A stretch of DNA of 64,000 nt from Gaetbulibacter saemankumensis DSM 17032 (GCF_000425645.1 NZ_KE384430.1:310001-374000), one strand, 5' to 3'. Shown: positions 9,778 through 19,258, counted from the stretch's first letter. Notes: generated from the sequence alone by a model not told the origin. Program-made: numbers and translations.

Positions 9778-10404
9778 TTAAGCCTCTTTTTTTGAAAAAG
9801 CTTGCTTATTAAACACGATAAGCATAACAAAACCGGTACTTATAGCCACATCGGCAATATTAAATACTGGCTCAAAAAAATTAAATCTCTTTCCACCATA
9901 AAACGGCATCCATTCTGGCAAATCAATCTCAAATAGGGGGAAATAAAGCATATCTACCACTCTACCGTGTAAAAACGTATCATAACCACCTCCTTCTGGT
10001 AAAAATTGTGCCACTTGACTGAAACTATCATCGAACAGCACACCATAAAAAACCGAATCAATTATATTACCTAAGGCACCCGCAAAAATTAAGGCTACCG
10101 CAACTATTAAAGTTTTAGTCGCTTTTTTATTTGTAGAATCATACAGCCAATACCCAATCCCGAAAATAGCAACGACACGAAATAGCGTTAAAATTATTTT
10201 TGCCGACCTTTCTGAAATAAAAGATATAAAATCACTGATTTTTGTTCCCCAGGCCATGCCATCATTCTCAATAAAATATATTTGAAACCAACTAAATACC
10301 TCAACACTTTCCTGAAGTTTAAAATGTGTTTTTATGTAAATCTTACTAATCTGATCGAGCAGTAAAACCAAAACGATTAGAATTATCGATTTTTTTAAAG
10401 ACAT
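9778..10404 (-). CDS. lspA: lipoprotein signal peptidase (signal peptidase II)
   Basis: An inner-membrane aspartyl protease that removes signal peptides from lipidated prolipoproteins. Four membrane segments are apparent, beginning SLKKSIILIVLVLLLDQISK. The two catalytic aspartates are in GNIIDSVFYG and FNIADVAIST. The product from this start is 208 residues, longer than the E. coli enzyme because of a loop rich in Gly and Pro (FLPEGGGYDTFLHGRVVDML), typical of Bacteroidota LspA. The frame extends upstream to a TTG at 10444-10446, but that extension runs through the terminator hairpin of the dksA-like gene, so the ATG at 10402-10404 is chosen. The DUF4270 protein in this window is a likely class of substrate. 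Confidence 0.94.
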   Translation of the reverse strand: MSLKKSIILIVLVLLLDQISKIYIKTHFKLQESVEVFSWFQIYFIENDGMAWGTKISDFISFISERSAKIILTLFRVVAIFGIGYWLYDSTNKKATKTLIVAVALIFAGALGNIIDSVFYGVLFDDSFSQVAQFLPEGGGYDTFLHGRVVDMLYFPLFEIDLPEWMPFYGGKRFNFFEPVFNIADVAISTGFVMLIVFNKQAFSKKEA

Positions 10405-10410
10405 AGGGTT

Positions 10411-10441
10411 AAATAAAAAACGCCTCATAAAATATGAGACG
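10411..10441 (-). terminator. intrinsic terminator of the dksA-like gene
   Basis: Read on the minus strand, an 8-bp stem (CGTCTCAT with ATGAGGCG, one G-U pair) closes a 5-base loop at 10421-10441 and is followed by TTTTTTATTT. It begins 26 bases after the dksA-like stop. Its position also rules out the long start of lspA. Confidence 0.8.
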
Positions 10442-10467
10442 TTCAAATATACTATTTTATTAATTTA

Positions 10468-10848
10468 TTATTGCATGTTTTTCGCTTCAATGCTTAACGT
10501 AGCATGCGGCACTAACTTTAATCGCTCCTTATTAATAAGTTTACCTGTTACACGGCAAATACCATAGGTTTTATTTTCAATTCTAATAAGAGCATTTTTA
10601 AGATCGCGAATAAATTTCTCTTGCCTAATAGCTAATGCCGAATTAGACTCTTTGCTCATTACTTCACTACCTTCGTCGAATGCTTTAAACGTGGGCGAAG
10701 TATCATCTGTACCATTATTATGGTCGTTCATATATGCACTTTTTATTAGTTCTAAATCGTGCTGCGCCTTTTGAATTTTATCTTGAATTATCTCCCTGAA
10801 TTCAGCTAATTCCTTATCTGAATATCTTACGTTTAAATCTTCACTCAT
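10468..10848 (-). CDS. TraR/DksA-family regulator with degenerate zinc finger
   Basis: A DksA-type protein of 126 residues, a family that enters the RNA polymerase secondary channel and works with ppGpp to tune rRNA and amino-acid promoters. The N-terminal two-thirds is helical and coiled-coil-like, with acidic residues near the predicted tip (GTDDTSPTFKAFDEG). The C-terminal block YGICRVTGKLINKERLKLVP aligns with the DksA zinc finger, but only one of the four cysteine positions is kept (Cys98). The others read Thr101, Ser119 and Ala122. This loss is, to my knowledge, common in Bacteroidota members. The gene lies between ileS and lspA, an order common in flavobacteria, and has its own terminator. 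Confidence 0.85.
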   Translation of the reverse strand: MSEDLNVRYSDKELAEFREIIQDKIQKAQHDLELIKSAYMNDHNNGTDDTSPTFKAFDEGSEVMSKESNSALAIRQEKFIRDLKNALIRIENKTYGICRVTGKLINKERLKLVPHATLSIEAKNMQ

Positions 10849-10860
10849 AATTGTTTAGTG

Positions 10861-13800
10861 TTAGTGTTTTTGTATATACAATTTGGTATTTACATCATCA
10901 AAAGCAATTTCTATACCGTTTTCTACATTGTCAATAATTTCAAGCTCATTTGCCAATGTTTCCATTTTTATATAAGCCATGTTTGAATCGATCGCATTTA
11001 CAATTTGATCATCTTTTTGAAGTACAACATCTATTCTATCTGTCACCTCGAAACCTGAATCTTTACGTAAGTTTTGAATACGATTAATCAGTTCTCGAGC
11101 GATTCCTTCTCTGCGCAAATCGTCGGTAATTGTAACATCCAATGCTACGGTTAAACTACCTTCATTTGCCACTAGCCATCCTTCAATATCTTGCGAGGTA
11201 ATTTCTACATCACCTAAGGCTAAAGTTATATTTTTTTCGTTAACTACAATGTCTAAAGAGCCTTTTTGTTCAATTTTGTTAATATCTTCTGCAGAAAAGT
11301 TAATTACTGCATTAGCAATAGCTTTCATGTCTTTTCCAAATCGAGGACCTAAAGCTTTGAAATTAGGCTTAATACGTTTAACCAATATTTCTGAAGCCTC
11401 TTCTAACAACTCAATTTCCTTAACATTAACTTCATGTTTTATTAAATCTGAAACTGCTGAAATCTCCTCCTTTTGCTGCTTACTAGCAATTGGAATCATG
11501 ATTTTTTGAAGCGGCTGTCGCACTTTTATCTTCTCTTTAGCTCTTAACGACAACACTAATGAAGATATTGTTTGAGCACTTTCCATTTTACGCTCTAAAG
11601 CCTTATCTACATAATACTCATCGAAAGTTGGGAAATCCGCTAAATGCACACTCTCGAACGTTTCTTTCTGACTTGCTTTATTTAAATCTAAATACAGTCT
11701 ATCCATAAAGAATGGTGCAATTGGCGCTCCTAATTTGGCAATTGTTTCCATACAAGTATAAAGCGTTTGATAAGCTGATATTTTATCTTTTTGATAATCA
11801 CCTTTCCAGAATCGTCTTCTACATAAACGCACGTACCAGTTACTTAAATAATCCTGTGTGAAATCTGAAATAGCACGAGCTGCACGTGTAGGCTCATACT
11901 CTGCATAGAATACATCAACCTTTTTAATTAAGGTGTGTAATTCTGAAAGAATCCAACGGTCTATCTCAGGACGCTCTTCTAAAGGAATATTTTCTTCTCG
12001 ATATTTGAAGCCGTCTAAATTAGCATATAACTGGAAGAATGAATAGGTATTATATAAAGTTCCGAAGAATTTACGTTTCACTTCTTCGACCCCTTCTAAA
12101 TCAAATTTTAAGTTATCCCAAGGGTTGGCATTACTAATCATATACCAACGCGTAGCATCGGCACCGTAGCTACCTAAAGTCTCAAAAGGATCAACAGCAT
12201 TACCAAGACGCTTAGACATTTTTTGTCCGTTCTTGTCTAATACCAATCCGTTTGATACGACATTTTTATAGGCTACGGAATCGAAAACCATAGTTCCAAT
12301 AGCATGTAAAGTATAGAACCACCCTCGTGTTTGATCGACGCCTTCTGCTATAAAATCGGCCGGATACGATGTTCCGTTATCAATCAATTCTTTATTTTCA
12401 AACGGATAATGCCATTGTGCGTAAGGCATAGACCCTGAATCGAACCAAACATCTATTAAATCGCTCTCACGTTTCATAGGCTGTCCTGAAGCTGAAACCA
12501 AAACAATCTCATCAACTATATTTTTATGTAAATCGACAAGATCGTAATTTTCTTCAGAATTATCTCCAACCACAAAACCTTCAAAAATATCTTTAGCCAT
12601 AAGGCCAGCCTCAACAGCCTTAGACATTTCAGCTTTCAATTCTTCAACCGACCCGATACAGATTTCTTCCTTACCATCTTCAGTTCTCCAAATAGGTAAC
12701 GGAATTCCCCAGTAGCGTGAACGCGATAAATTCCAGTCGTTAGCATTCGCTAACCAGTTACCGAAACGTCCCGTACCAGTTGCTTTAGGCTTCCAATTAA
12801 TGGTTTCGTTCAATTCAAACATGCGTTCCTTAACATCGGTAACTTTAATAAACCAAGAATCTAACGGATAGTAAAGAATGGGTTTATCGGTTCTCCAACA
12901 GTTAGGATAGCTGTGTTTATATTTTTCAACCTTGAAGGCTTTATTTTCTGTTTTTAACTGAATGGCAATTTCTACATCTACCGATTTTTCAGGAGCTTCC
13001 CCATCGGCATAGTACTCATTTTTCACATACTTACCAGCGTATTCACCCATTTCAGGTCTAAACTTACCTTGTAAATCCACTAACGGTACTAAATTTCCAT
13101 TTTCATCTTTAACCAACATTGGTGGCACTTCTGGAGTTGCTTGTTTAGCAACCAAGGCATCATCTGCACCAAAAGTAGGTGCTGTATGTACAATACCTGT
13201 ACCATCTTCTGTGGTAACGAAATCTCCAGAAATTACTCTAAAAGCATTTTCAGGATTATCGTTTGGTAAAACAAATGGCAATAACTGTTCATAAGTAATG
13301 CCTACTAAATCTTTACCTACAAACTCTTTAACAATATAAAATGGTATTTTTTTATCGCCTTGCTTGTAAGCTGCTATTTCTTCTTGATTTTCAACCTGCT
13401 TAAATTTTCCTGAAAACTGGTAACTCACTAATTTCTTAGCTAACACCACTTTTATAGGCTCAAACGTATATTGGTTATACGTTTCAACCAATACATAATC
13501 AATTTTTGGCCCAACGGTTAACGCGGTATTACTTGGGAGCGTCCAAGGTGTTGTCGTCCAAGCCAAGAAATGAATATCACCTTCATTTTGTAAAAATTCC
13601 GGAAGCGAATCTCCTTTTGCTTTAAACTGAGCTACTATGGTGGTATCTGTAACATCCTGATACGTTCCTGGCTGATTCAACTCATGTGAACTTAAACCTG
13701 TACCTGCTTTTGGAGAGTATGGCTGAATGGTATAACCTTTGTACAAAAGTTCTTTGTTGTAAATCTGTTTTAACAACCACCATACAGATTCCATATATTT

Positions 13801-14265
13801 TGGTTTATAGGTAATATATGGATCGTCCATATCTACCCAATACCCCATTTTTTCTGTTAAATCATTCCAAATATCTGTATAGCGCATCACTGCCTTACGA
13901 CAGGCTGCGTTATATTCTTCAACTGAAATAGTTTTCCCTATATCTTCTTTGGTAATTCCTAACTCTTTTTCAACTCCTAACTCCACCGGAAGTCCGTGAG
14001 TATCCCAACCCGCCTTACGTTTTACCTGATAACCTTTCTGAGTTTTATAACGACAGAATATATCTTTTATAGCTCGTGCCATAACGTGGTGAATCCCAGG
14101 TAAACCATTTGCAGAAGGGGGTCCTTCAAAAAACACAAACGATTCGTTATTTTCTCTGGTTGAAACACTCTTTTCAAAAATATTGTTTTCTTGCCAGTAG
14201 TTTAGAATTTCTTCTGCTACTTTTGGCAAGTCAAGACCTTTATATTCAGGGAATTTAGCACTCAT
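10861..14265 (-). CDS. ileS: isoleucyl-tRNA synthetase
   Basis: A class I aminoacyl-tRNA synthetase that charges tRNA-Ile and edits misactivated valine. The HIGH-type motif appears as GIHH in PSANGLPGIHHVMARA. The large CP1 editing insert follows (including AWTTTPWTLPSNTAL), then the KMSKR loop in GQKMSKRLGNAVDP and the anticodon-binding domain. At 1134 residues it is the longer, eukaryote-like type of IleRS seen in many Bacteroidota, without the C-terminal zinc-binding cysteines of the E. coli type. Two ATGs are possible, 14278-14280 and 14263-14265. The second gives MSAKFPEYKGLDLP, which matches the usual flavobacterial N-terminus, so it is preferred. The dksA-like gene follows by 12 bp. 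Confidence 0.97.
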   Translation of the reverse strand: MSAKFPEYKGLDLPKVAEEILNYWQENNIFEKSVSTRENNESFVFFEGPPSANGLPGIHHVMARAIKDIFCRYKTQKGYQVKRKAGWDTHGLPVELGVEKELGITKEDIGKTISVEEYNAACRKAVMRYTDIWNDLTEKMGYWVDMDDPYITYKPKYMESVWWLLKQIYNKELLYKGYTIQPYSPKAGTGLSSHELNQPGTYQDVTDTTIVAQFKAKGDSLPEFLQNEGDIHFLAWTTTPWTLPSNTALTVGPKIDYVLVETYNQYTFEPIKVVLAKKLVSYQFSGKFKQVENQEEIAAYKQGDKKIPFYIVKEFVGKDLVGITYEQLLPFVLPNDNPENAFRVISGDFVTTEDGTGIVHTAPTFGADDALVAKQATPEVPPMLVKDENGNLVPLVDLQGKFRPEMGEYAGKYVKNEYYADGEAPEKSVDVEIAIQLKTENKAFKVEKYKHSYPNCWRTDKPILYYPLDSWFIKVTDVKERMFELNETINWKPKATGTGRFGNWLANANDWNLSRSRYWGIPLPIWRTEDGKEEICIGSVEELKAEMSKAVEAGLMAKDIFEGFVVGDNSEENYDLVDLHKNIVDEIVLVSASGQPMKRESDLIDVWFDSGSMPYAQWHYPFENKELIDNGTSYPADFIAEGVDQTRGWFYTLHAIGTMVFDSVAYKNVVSNGLVLDKNGQKMSKRLGNAVDPFETLGSYGADATRWYMISNANPWDNLKFDLEGVEEVKRKFFGTLYNTYSFFQLYANLDGFKYREENIPLEERPEIDRWILSELHTLIKKVDVFYAEYEPTRAARAISDFTQDYLSNWYVRLCRRRFWKGDYQKDKISAYQTLYTCMETIAKLGAPIAPFFMDRLYLDLNKASQKETFESVHLADFPTFDEYYVDKALERKMESAQTISSLVLSLRAKEKIKVRQPLQKIMIPIASKQQKEEISAVSDLIKHEVNVKEIELLEEASEILVKRIKPNFKALGPRFGKDMKAIANAVINFSAEDINKIEQKGSLDIVVNEKNITLALGDVEITSQDIEGWLVANEGSLTVALDVTITDDLRREGIARELINRIQNLRKDSGFEVTDRIDVVLQKDDQIVNAIDSNMAYIKMETLANELEIIDNVENGIEIAFDDVNTKLYIQKH

Positions 14266-14336
14266 TATATCAATTTTCATTTCGAGCAGCGAAATTAATG
14301 AATTTTGCTAAAATAGCGTGATTGAATACTGGTAAA

Positions 14337-15695
14337 TTAAACAATAAAACCTACCAAATCCTCAATTTTTGAAATCATCTGAATTTTGATAGCGGTATTT
14401 TTCAAGGAAATTTTATTATACTTAGACACAAAAATGGCCGAAAACCCTAGTTTTTCAGCTTCTAATATGCGTTGCTCCACCCGTTGTACCGGTCGAATTT
14501 CGCCAGATAATCCGACTTCGGCAGCAAAGCAAAAATCTTTCTGAAGCGCCACATCTTCATTAGACGATAAAATCGCAGCTACAACTGCTAAATCGATTGC
14601 AGGGTCGTCTACAGTAATCCCTCCTGTAATATTTAGAAACACATCTTTAGCGCCTAAACGGAAACCTGCTCGCTTTTCTAAAACTGCAAGTAACATATTA
14701 AGCCTTTTGGAATTAAATCCTGTGGCACTGCGCTGTGGCGTACCATAAACTGCCGTACTTACCAGCGCCTGAACTTCAATCATTAACGGACGCATTCCTT
14801 CTAAAGTAGCTGCTACCGCATTACCGGATAGCTCTTCATCTTTTTTAGAAATTAGGATTTCAGAAGGATTAGACACTTCTCTTAATCCAGTACCCTGCAT
14901 TTCATAAATCCCTAATTCGTTAGTAGACCCAAAACGATTTTTATGCGCTCTTAATATCCTAAACACATGGTTACGGTCACCTTCAAATTGCAAAACGGTA
15001 TCGACCATATGTTCCAATATTTTAGGTCCGGCAATATTACCATCTTTGGTGATATGACCTATTAAAATAACTGGAGTCGCTGTTTCTTTGGCAAATTTTA
15101 TTAACTCAGTCGTACACTCTTTTATTTGAGAAATACTTCCGGATGAAGACTCGATATAATCGCTATGTAAGGTCTGAATGGAATCTATTATTACTACATC
15201 GGGCTCCAAGGCTTCGATTTGTTTAAAAATGTTTTGAGTTTTAGTCTCTGTTAGAATATAGCAATTACTGTTGTCAGGATTAATACGTTCGGCACGCATT
15301 TTAATCTGTTTCTGACTTTCCTCTCCAGAAACATAAAGGGTTTTATATGGTAATTTTAAAGACACTTGGAGCAGCAAAGTACTTTTACCGATACCCGGTT
15401 CTCCTCCTAATAACGTTAAGGAACCTGGCACGACACCTCCTCCCAAAATACGATTTAATTCCCCATCAAATGTATCTAATCGCGCTTCTTTTGAGGAATC
15501 AATATCCTTTATTCTAAGTGGCACTGCTACCTTTTTCACAACTGAAGTTGGCGACTTCCAATCGCTTTTGACAGATGTTTGTATCAGCTCTTCAACTATG
15601 GTGTTCCACTCTTTACAAGCATTACATTGCCCCTGCCATTTTGCAAATTGTGTTCCACAATTCTGACAAAAAAAAGTCGTTTTTACTTTCGCCAT
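14337..15695 (-). CDS. radA: DNA repair protein RadA
   Basis: A RecA-like ATPase and DnaB-type helicase that promotes branch migration of recombination intermediates. The 452-residue product has the four-cysteine zinc finger at Cys10, Cys13, Cys24 and Cys27. The Walker A is GGEPGIGKST at 97-106, followed by the RadA-specific KNRFGSTNELG motif. The C-terminal domain is Lon-protease-like, with the DPAIDLAVVAAILSS region. Length is normal. Its ATG shares one base with the stop of the upstream esterase-like gene (TAATG), indicating translational coupling with the panC-panD-flippase-esterase group. Confidence 0.97.
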   Translation of the reverse strand: MAKVKTTFFCQNCGTQFAKWQGQCNACKEWNTIVEELIQTSVKSDWKSPTSVVKKVAVPLRIKDIDSSKEARLDTFDGELNRILGGGVVPGSLTLLGGEPGIGKSTLLLQVSLKLPYKTLYVSGEESQKQIKMRAERINPDNSNCYILTETKTQNIFKQIEALEPDVVIIDSIQTLHSDYIESSSGSISQIKECTTELIKFAKETATPVILIGHITKDGNIAGPKILEHMVDTVLQFEGDRNHVFRILRAHKNRFGSTNELGIYEMQGTGLREVSNPSEILISKKDEELSGNAVAATLEGMRPLMIEVQALVSTAVYGTPQRSATGFNSKRLNMLLAVLEKRAGFRLGAKDVFLNITGGITVDDPAIDLAVVAAILSSNEDVALQKDFCFAAEVGLSGEIRPVQRVEQRILEAEKLGFSAIFVSKYNKISLKNTAIKIQMISKIEDLVGFIV

Positions 15696-16846
15696 TAATA
15701 TCCAAAATCAATTTTTATTGCCTCTGCTCTTTCTAACATTAAATCTTTTGTAAGTCCAGCAACCTCTTCAAAAGTAAATGCGGTTTGATAGGTACGCATA
15801 GCCTTTTTAGACTCTCCTGTTTCCTCATAAAATCTAGCCAAATAATAATTCCCCAACATAGTACTTGGGTACTCCTCTCTCGCCAGCTTTCCTAAAGCTT
15901 CATAATATTCATAAGTTTCATTTTTTTCTATTGCCGCAGAAATAGCACGAAAATCATTAATTAAAACCTGCTTTTTTACACCAAATAATTCATATACTGT
16001 ATTATATTTCTTTTGAAGATAGTCTACTGGGGAACCATCTAGTTTTAGAATAGTCTCTTTATACTCATGCTTACTTATTGGGCGATACACTTCAAAAATC
16101 GACTCTAATGCTTTTGGTATTGCATGCATAGGGGCCGAATAATGTGAAGCCTCTTCGAAATTATTAAACTTGTACTTTAAATTATCATTACTCAACAGGG
16201 AAATATCTAAATTTAAAGCTGAAGCCATTTCCTGAACCGTAGCTGTATCACCATCAGAGCAAGCCAGATAATAAAATAATGTACTTTGAATTTTACCCAA
16301 TTGCGTAGGAAGATAATCTATCATATTGGGCGCTAAGTCCGGACTAATAGCAATATAACCACTAAATAGTGGATTGGATTTTAATAAATAATAATTTATA
16401 AAATTCGCTGTTTCTCCATGCCCAACCGCCAATCGGAAATTTGCTGTTCTGTAATTTCGTTCAATGTAAGGGACTAATTCTGTCCCGATAAATTCAAAAA
16501 AGCTAGCTCCAGTTTCGATAGGTAACGAGTTCTGTTGTGAATACATACAGTCGTCGTAACGAAAACCATTTTGATTAACTCCAACTATAATCGCCTCTGG
16601 CATATCTTCCCAATAAGAATAATAATCGACATTTCCTGCTACCACCTCAAACAAATAATCACCATCTAAAACCACAAACAAAGGATAGCTTTTGTCTTCA
16701 TTACTATTATAACTTCTTGGTAATTGAATTTTTAATTGTCTGCTTTCTCCTAATTTTGAAGACTCGATAGATTCGTACTTAACTTGTGCATTTAACAACA
16801 GACAAGACACACAAAAAAACAGAGTAGCAAGTTTGGTTTTCATCAT
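15695..16846 (-). CDS. exported alpha/beta-hydrolase fold protein, nucleophile replaced by glycine
   Basis: An esterase-D-like protein (PF00756 or COG2819 type) of 383 residues. A signal peptide ends near LLLNAQ (residue 21), so it is exported. The core begins LKIQLPRSYNSNEDKSYPLFVVLDGDYLF. At the nucleophile elbow, where the family has G-x-S-x-G, the sequence reads GHGET (142-146), with glycine 144 encoded by GGA in place of serine. A histidine in the right region (EEASHYSAPMHAIP) is kept. The C-terminal 70 residues resemble a TPR pair (GNYYLARFYEETGESKKAMRTYQTAF). The protein may be a non-catalytic binding scaffold, or it may use an unusual mechanism. It is coupled to radA downstream and follows the flippase-like gene by about 75 bp. 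Confidence 0.8.
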   Translation of the reverse strand: MMKTKLATLFFCVSCLLLNAQVKYESIESSKLGESRQLKIQLPRSYNSNEDKSYPLFVVLDGDYLFEVVAGNVDYYSYWEDMPEAIIVGVNQNGFRYDDCMYSQQNSLPIETGASFFEFIGTELVPYIERNYRTANFRLAVGHGETANFINYYLLKSNPLFSGYIAISPDLAPNMIDYLPTQLGKIQSTLFYYLACSDGDTATVQEMASALNLDISLLSNDNLKYKFNNFEEASHYSAPMHAIPKALESIFEVYRPISKHEYKETILKLDGSPVDYLQKKYNTVYELFGVKKQVLINDFRAISAAIEKNETYEYYEALGKLAREEYPSTMLGNYYLARFYEETGESKKAMRTYQTAFTFEEVAGLTKDLMLERAEAIKIDFGY

Positions 16847-16920
16847 AATTATCCGATTTGAGAATTATTATTGGCAAGGTATAAAATATGCCAGAACAAT
16901 TCAAACCTACAGAAATTGAT

Positions 16921-17880
16921 TTACCTGTTATTTTTACGATTATAAATAGGCAAATAAGCCAGTGAAATCCCTCCAAAAACAATAATCATAAGAGTCTGAG
17001 ACGACCACATAATCCAACCAAATGCAATACTTGGCTCCTGCGCAATACCAAAAATTGAAAATGCCGCATAAATAGCCACTGGGTATGATCCTATGCCGCC
17101 ATTGGTAGCAGCAATACTAAAACTTGCAGATATAAAACCGATTAAAATAGTTCCGATAGAAATATCTTTTAAATCATGTATGGCTTGAGAAGTGATATAA
17201 AACATTAAAATATACATACCCCATATAAATAAGGTATGAAAAATGAATGCCCATTTCTTTTTCATAGTAAATATGGAAAGTATACCTTCCAACAAACCAT
17301 TCATAAAAGTCTTTACTTTTAATGCGAATTTTGATGAACTTTGTTTAATATATCTGAATAATACAAAGACTGTAATTATTAGTATAACAAGCAAAATACC
17401 GATTTTAAACGGATGAAATCTTTCAACTAAAAATGCATAAATAAAATCATATTGCAGAAACAATGTAATCGCTATTATAAATAGCATAACAAGCAAATCG
17501 GCTATACGCTCGGCCACTATAGTACCAAAACCTTTTTCAAAAGGCACTTTTTCGTAATTAGCAAGAATAGATGCGCGTGCTACTTCGCCCGCCCTTGGGA
17601 TCGTATAATTAATTAAGTACGTAGCAAAAACCGCCATAAAGCTATTGGCATATTTAATTTTATACCCCATAGGTTCTAACTGAAACCTCCAACGATAAGC
17701 TCTTGACATATGACTAAGCAACCCTAAGAACATACCCGCTATAATCCAGCCATAATTGGACTTTTTTAGGTAAGTCATGATATCGCTTAGAGAAACTTTA
17801 GACAGTGAATACCAGACTAAAAAAACTCCCAATAATAATGGGAGTATAATTTTAAGCATTCTTTTTGTCTTTCGGTTCAC
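16921..17880 (-). CDS. lysylphosphatidylglycerol synthase-type flippase-domain membrane protein
   Basis: A polytopic inner-membrane protein of the UPF0104/LPG-synthase TM family (319 residues, about eight hydrophobic segments). Conserved signatures include SHMSRAYRWRFQLEPMGYK, INYTIPRAGEVARASIL and ATNGGIGSYPVAIYAAF. The catalytic domain of true MprF is absent, so this is the stand-alone membrane part, generally thought to move or bind lipids. The actual substrate is unknown. The start is a GTG at 17878-17880, chosen because it lies four bases after the panD stop. An internal ATG at 17857-17859 is an alternative. It is part of the panC-panD operon. Confidence 0.85.
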   Translation of the reverse strand: MNRKTKRMLKIILPLLLGVFLVWYSLSKVSLSDIMTYLKKSNYGWIIAGMFLGLLSHMSRAYRWRFQLEPMGYKIKYANSFMAVFATYLINYTIPRAGEVARASILANYEKVPFEKGFGTIVAERIADLLVMLFIIAITLFLQYDFIYAFLVERFHPFKIGILLVILIITVFVLFRYIKQSSSKFALKVKTFMNGLLEGILSIFTMKKKWAFIFHTLFIWGMYILMFYITSQAIHDLKDISIGTILIGFISASFSIAATNGGIGSYPVAIYAAFSIFGIAQEPSIAFGWIMWSSQTLMIIVFGGISLAYLPIYNRKNNR

Positions 17881-17884
17881 ACCT

Positions 17885-18235
17885 TTATTTTAAAAGGTTT
17901 GTAGCCTCATCAGGAAATACCAACGAAGGTTTAAAAACTTTTGCTTCCTCAATATCCATAAAGGCATAAGTAATTAAAATAAGTGTATCGCCCACCGATA
18001 CTTTTCTGGCAGCGGCGCCATTTAAAGTTATCTCACCTGTATTACGTGGTCCTGGAATACAATAGGTTTCTAATCGCTCACCATTATCATTATTTACAAT
18101 CTGAACCTTTTCTCCCTGTATTATATTGGCGGCTTCCATTAAATCTTCATCGATAGTGATACTACCAATATAATTGAGCTCAGCACCCGTACACTTAACT
18201 CTATGAATCTTAGATTTTACTACTTGAATTTGCAT
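17885..18235 (-). CDS. panD: aspartate 1-decarboxylase proenzyme
   Basis: PanD makes beta-alanine for pantothenate and coenzyme A synthesis. It is a pyruvoyl enzyme made by self-cleavage. The 116-residue proenzyme has the cleavage site Gly24-Ser25 in NYIGSITID, the expected position. The downstream substrate-pocket motif [13 protein letters not shown] with its Asn and Ala-Ala is intact. It lies 13 bp after panC, which uses its product, so the two form a functional pair. Confidence 0.96.
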   Translation of the reverse strand: MQIQVVKSKIHRVKCTGAELNYIGSITIDEDLMEAANIIQGEKVQIVNNDNGERLETYCIPGPRNTGEITLNGAAARKVSVGDTLILITYAFMDIEEAKVFKPSLVFPDEATNLLK

Positions 18236-18248
18236 GTGGCAAAGATAA

Positions 18249-19100
18249 TTAATTTAAAGCAATATTATCAATCAGTCGAACGTCATCCGCATACACTGCT
18301 ATAAATGCTCTGTAATTTGTATTGTTATTCTTGGTATCAATAGATTTTAGGGTAGACTCCTCTGCGATTATAAAATACTCTAAATCTAAAAACTCATTTT
18401 CATAAAATTGATTTTCAACCCATTGCACCACATCATTAACACTTTTTATGCCGAAATTTACTTTAGCACTTTTTAAGGTTTTATAAATAAATGGTGCGGC
18501 TTCTTTATAACCACCATGCAATCGAACATTCCTTGAACTCATAGCTAAACCTGATGGTTCTCTACAAATTTCGCAAGCAACAATTTCGACTGGGATATTA
18601 TGCTTTGCAACAAGCTTTTTAATAATTTGCAATTGCTGAAAATCCTTTTCTCCAAAATACGCCTTATCAGGTGTAGCAATTTCGAATAATCGCTTTACAA
18701 TAGTTCCAACCCCATCGAAATGACCGGCTCTAAATTTCCCTTCCATTTCAAATTCTAGCCCATCAAAATCGAAATGCTCTGACACTGCACCTTCTTCATA
18801 TACATCCTCCACCGTTGGTGCATAAACAAGAATATTTTCAGCATCCACCGCTTCTAAAAGTCGAATATCCTCTTCCATAGTTCTAGGGTATTTTTTCAAG
18901 TCATCCTGATTATTAAATTGGGTAGGATTTACAAAAATACTCACAACCACTTTGTTGTTATCTTTTAAAGCAGATTTAACCAGGGCCAAATGCCCTTCGT
19001 GAAGCGCCCCCATAGTCGGCACAAGACCTATTGTAAGGTCTTGCCCTTTAAAGCCAGAAATAGCCTGACCTAATTGTTCTTTTTTCGAGTAAACTTTCAC
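18249..19100 (-). CDS. panC: pantoate--beta-alanine ligase
   Basis: PanC joins pantoate and beta-alanine with ATP to form pantothenate. The 283-residue protein shows the HIGH-like nucleotide motif [17 protein letters not shown], the [20 protein letters not shown] segment, the conserved [11 protein letters not shown], and the KMSKS-like loop [10 protein letters not shown]. The start codon is a GTG at 19098-19100 with no nearby in-frame ATG. A consensus -7 box on the minus strand (TAATTTTG, 19125-19132) lies about 25 bases upstream, so this gene heads the operon panC-panD-flippase-esterase-radA. panB is not in the window. Confidence 0.96.
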   Translation of the reverse strand: MKVYSKKEQLGQAISGFKGQDLTIGLVPTMGALHEGHLALVKSALKDNNKVVVSIFVNPTQFNNQDDLKKYPRTMEEDIRLLEAVDAENILVYAPTVEDVYEEGAVSEHFDFDGLEFEMEGKFRAGHFDGVGTIVKRLFEIATPDKAYFGEKDFQQLQIIKKLVAKHNIPVEIVACEICREPSGLAMSSRNVRLHGGYKEAAPFIYKTLKSAKVNFGIKSVNDVVQWVENQFYENEFLDLEYFIIAEESTLKSIDTKNNNTNYRAFIAVYADDVRLIDNIALN

Positions 19101-19124
19101 AGTGTAATTTCAAATCAACTTGTG

Positions 19125-19132
19125 CAAAATTA
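19125..19132 (-). promoter_or_regulatory. -7 promoter element for panC operon
   Basis: TAATTTTG on the minus strand matches the Bacteroidota -7 consensus TAnnTTTG, 25 bases before the panC GTG. No clear -33 TTG is seen at 19-bp spacing. Confidence 0.5.
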
Positions 19133-19163
19133 AGATTTTACATCCAAACTGCATAAATTTTTG

Positions 19164-19171
19164 TACTTTTG
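19164..19171 (+). promoter_or_regulatory. -7 promoter element for the glycogen-synthase-like gene
   Basis: TACTTTTG fits TAnnTTTG on the plus strand and is back to back with the panC promoter. If it is used, the 5' leader is about 180 bases long and contains the hairpin at 19227-19258. Confidence 0.45.
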
Positions 19172-19226
19172 CATGGTTTTTATTTCATATTTTATAATGT
19201 GCTAACATAATGTAACACAATTACGG

Positions 19227-19258
19227 CATCCTTTTTGCAGGAAAGCGCGGTAAGGATG
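19227..19258 (+). other. hairpin in the long 5' leader
   Basis: CATCCTT at 19227-19233 pairs with AAGGATG at 19252-19258. The interior is more GC-rich than the surrounding DNA (GCAGGAAAGCGCGG). It sits between the putative -7 box and the ATG at 19357. The role is unknown. Confidence 0.35.

Noticed and set aside
10405-10446. Longer lspA start (TTG at 10444-10446)
   Set aside because: It would run translation through the terminator hairpin of the dksA-like gene, and the added residues are not typical of LspA.
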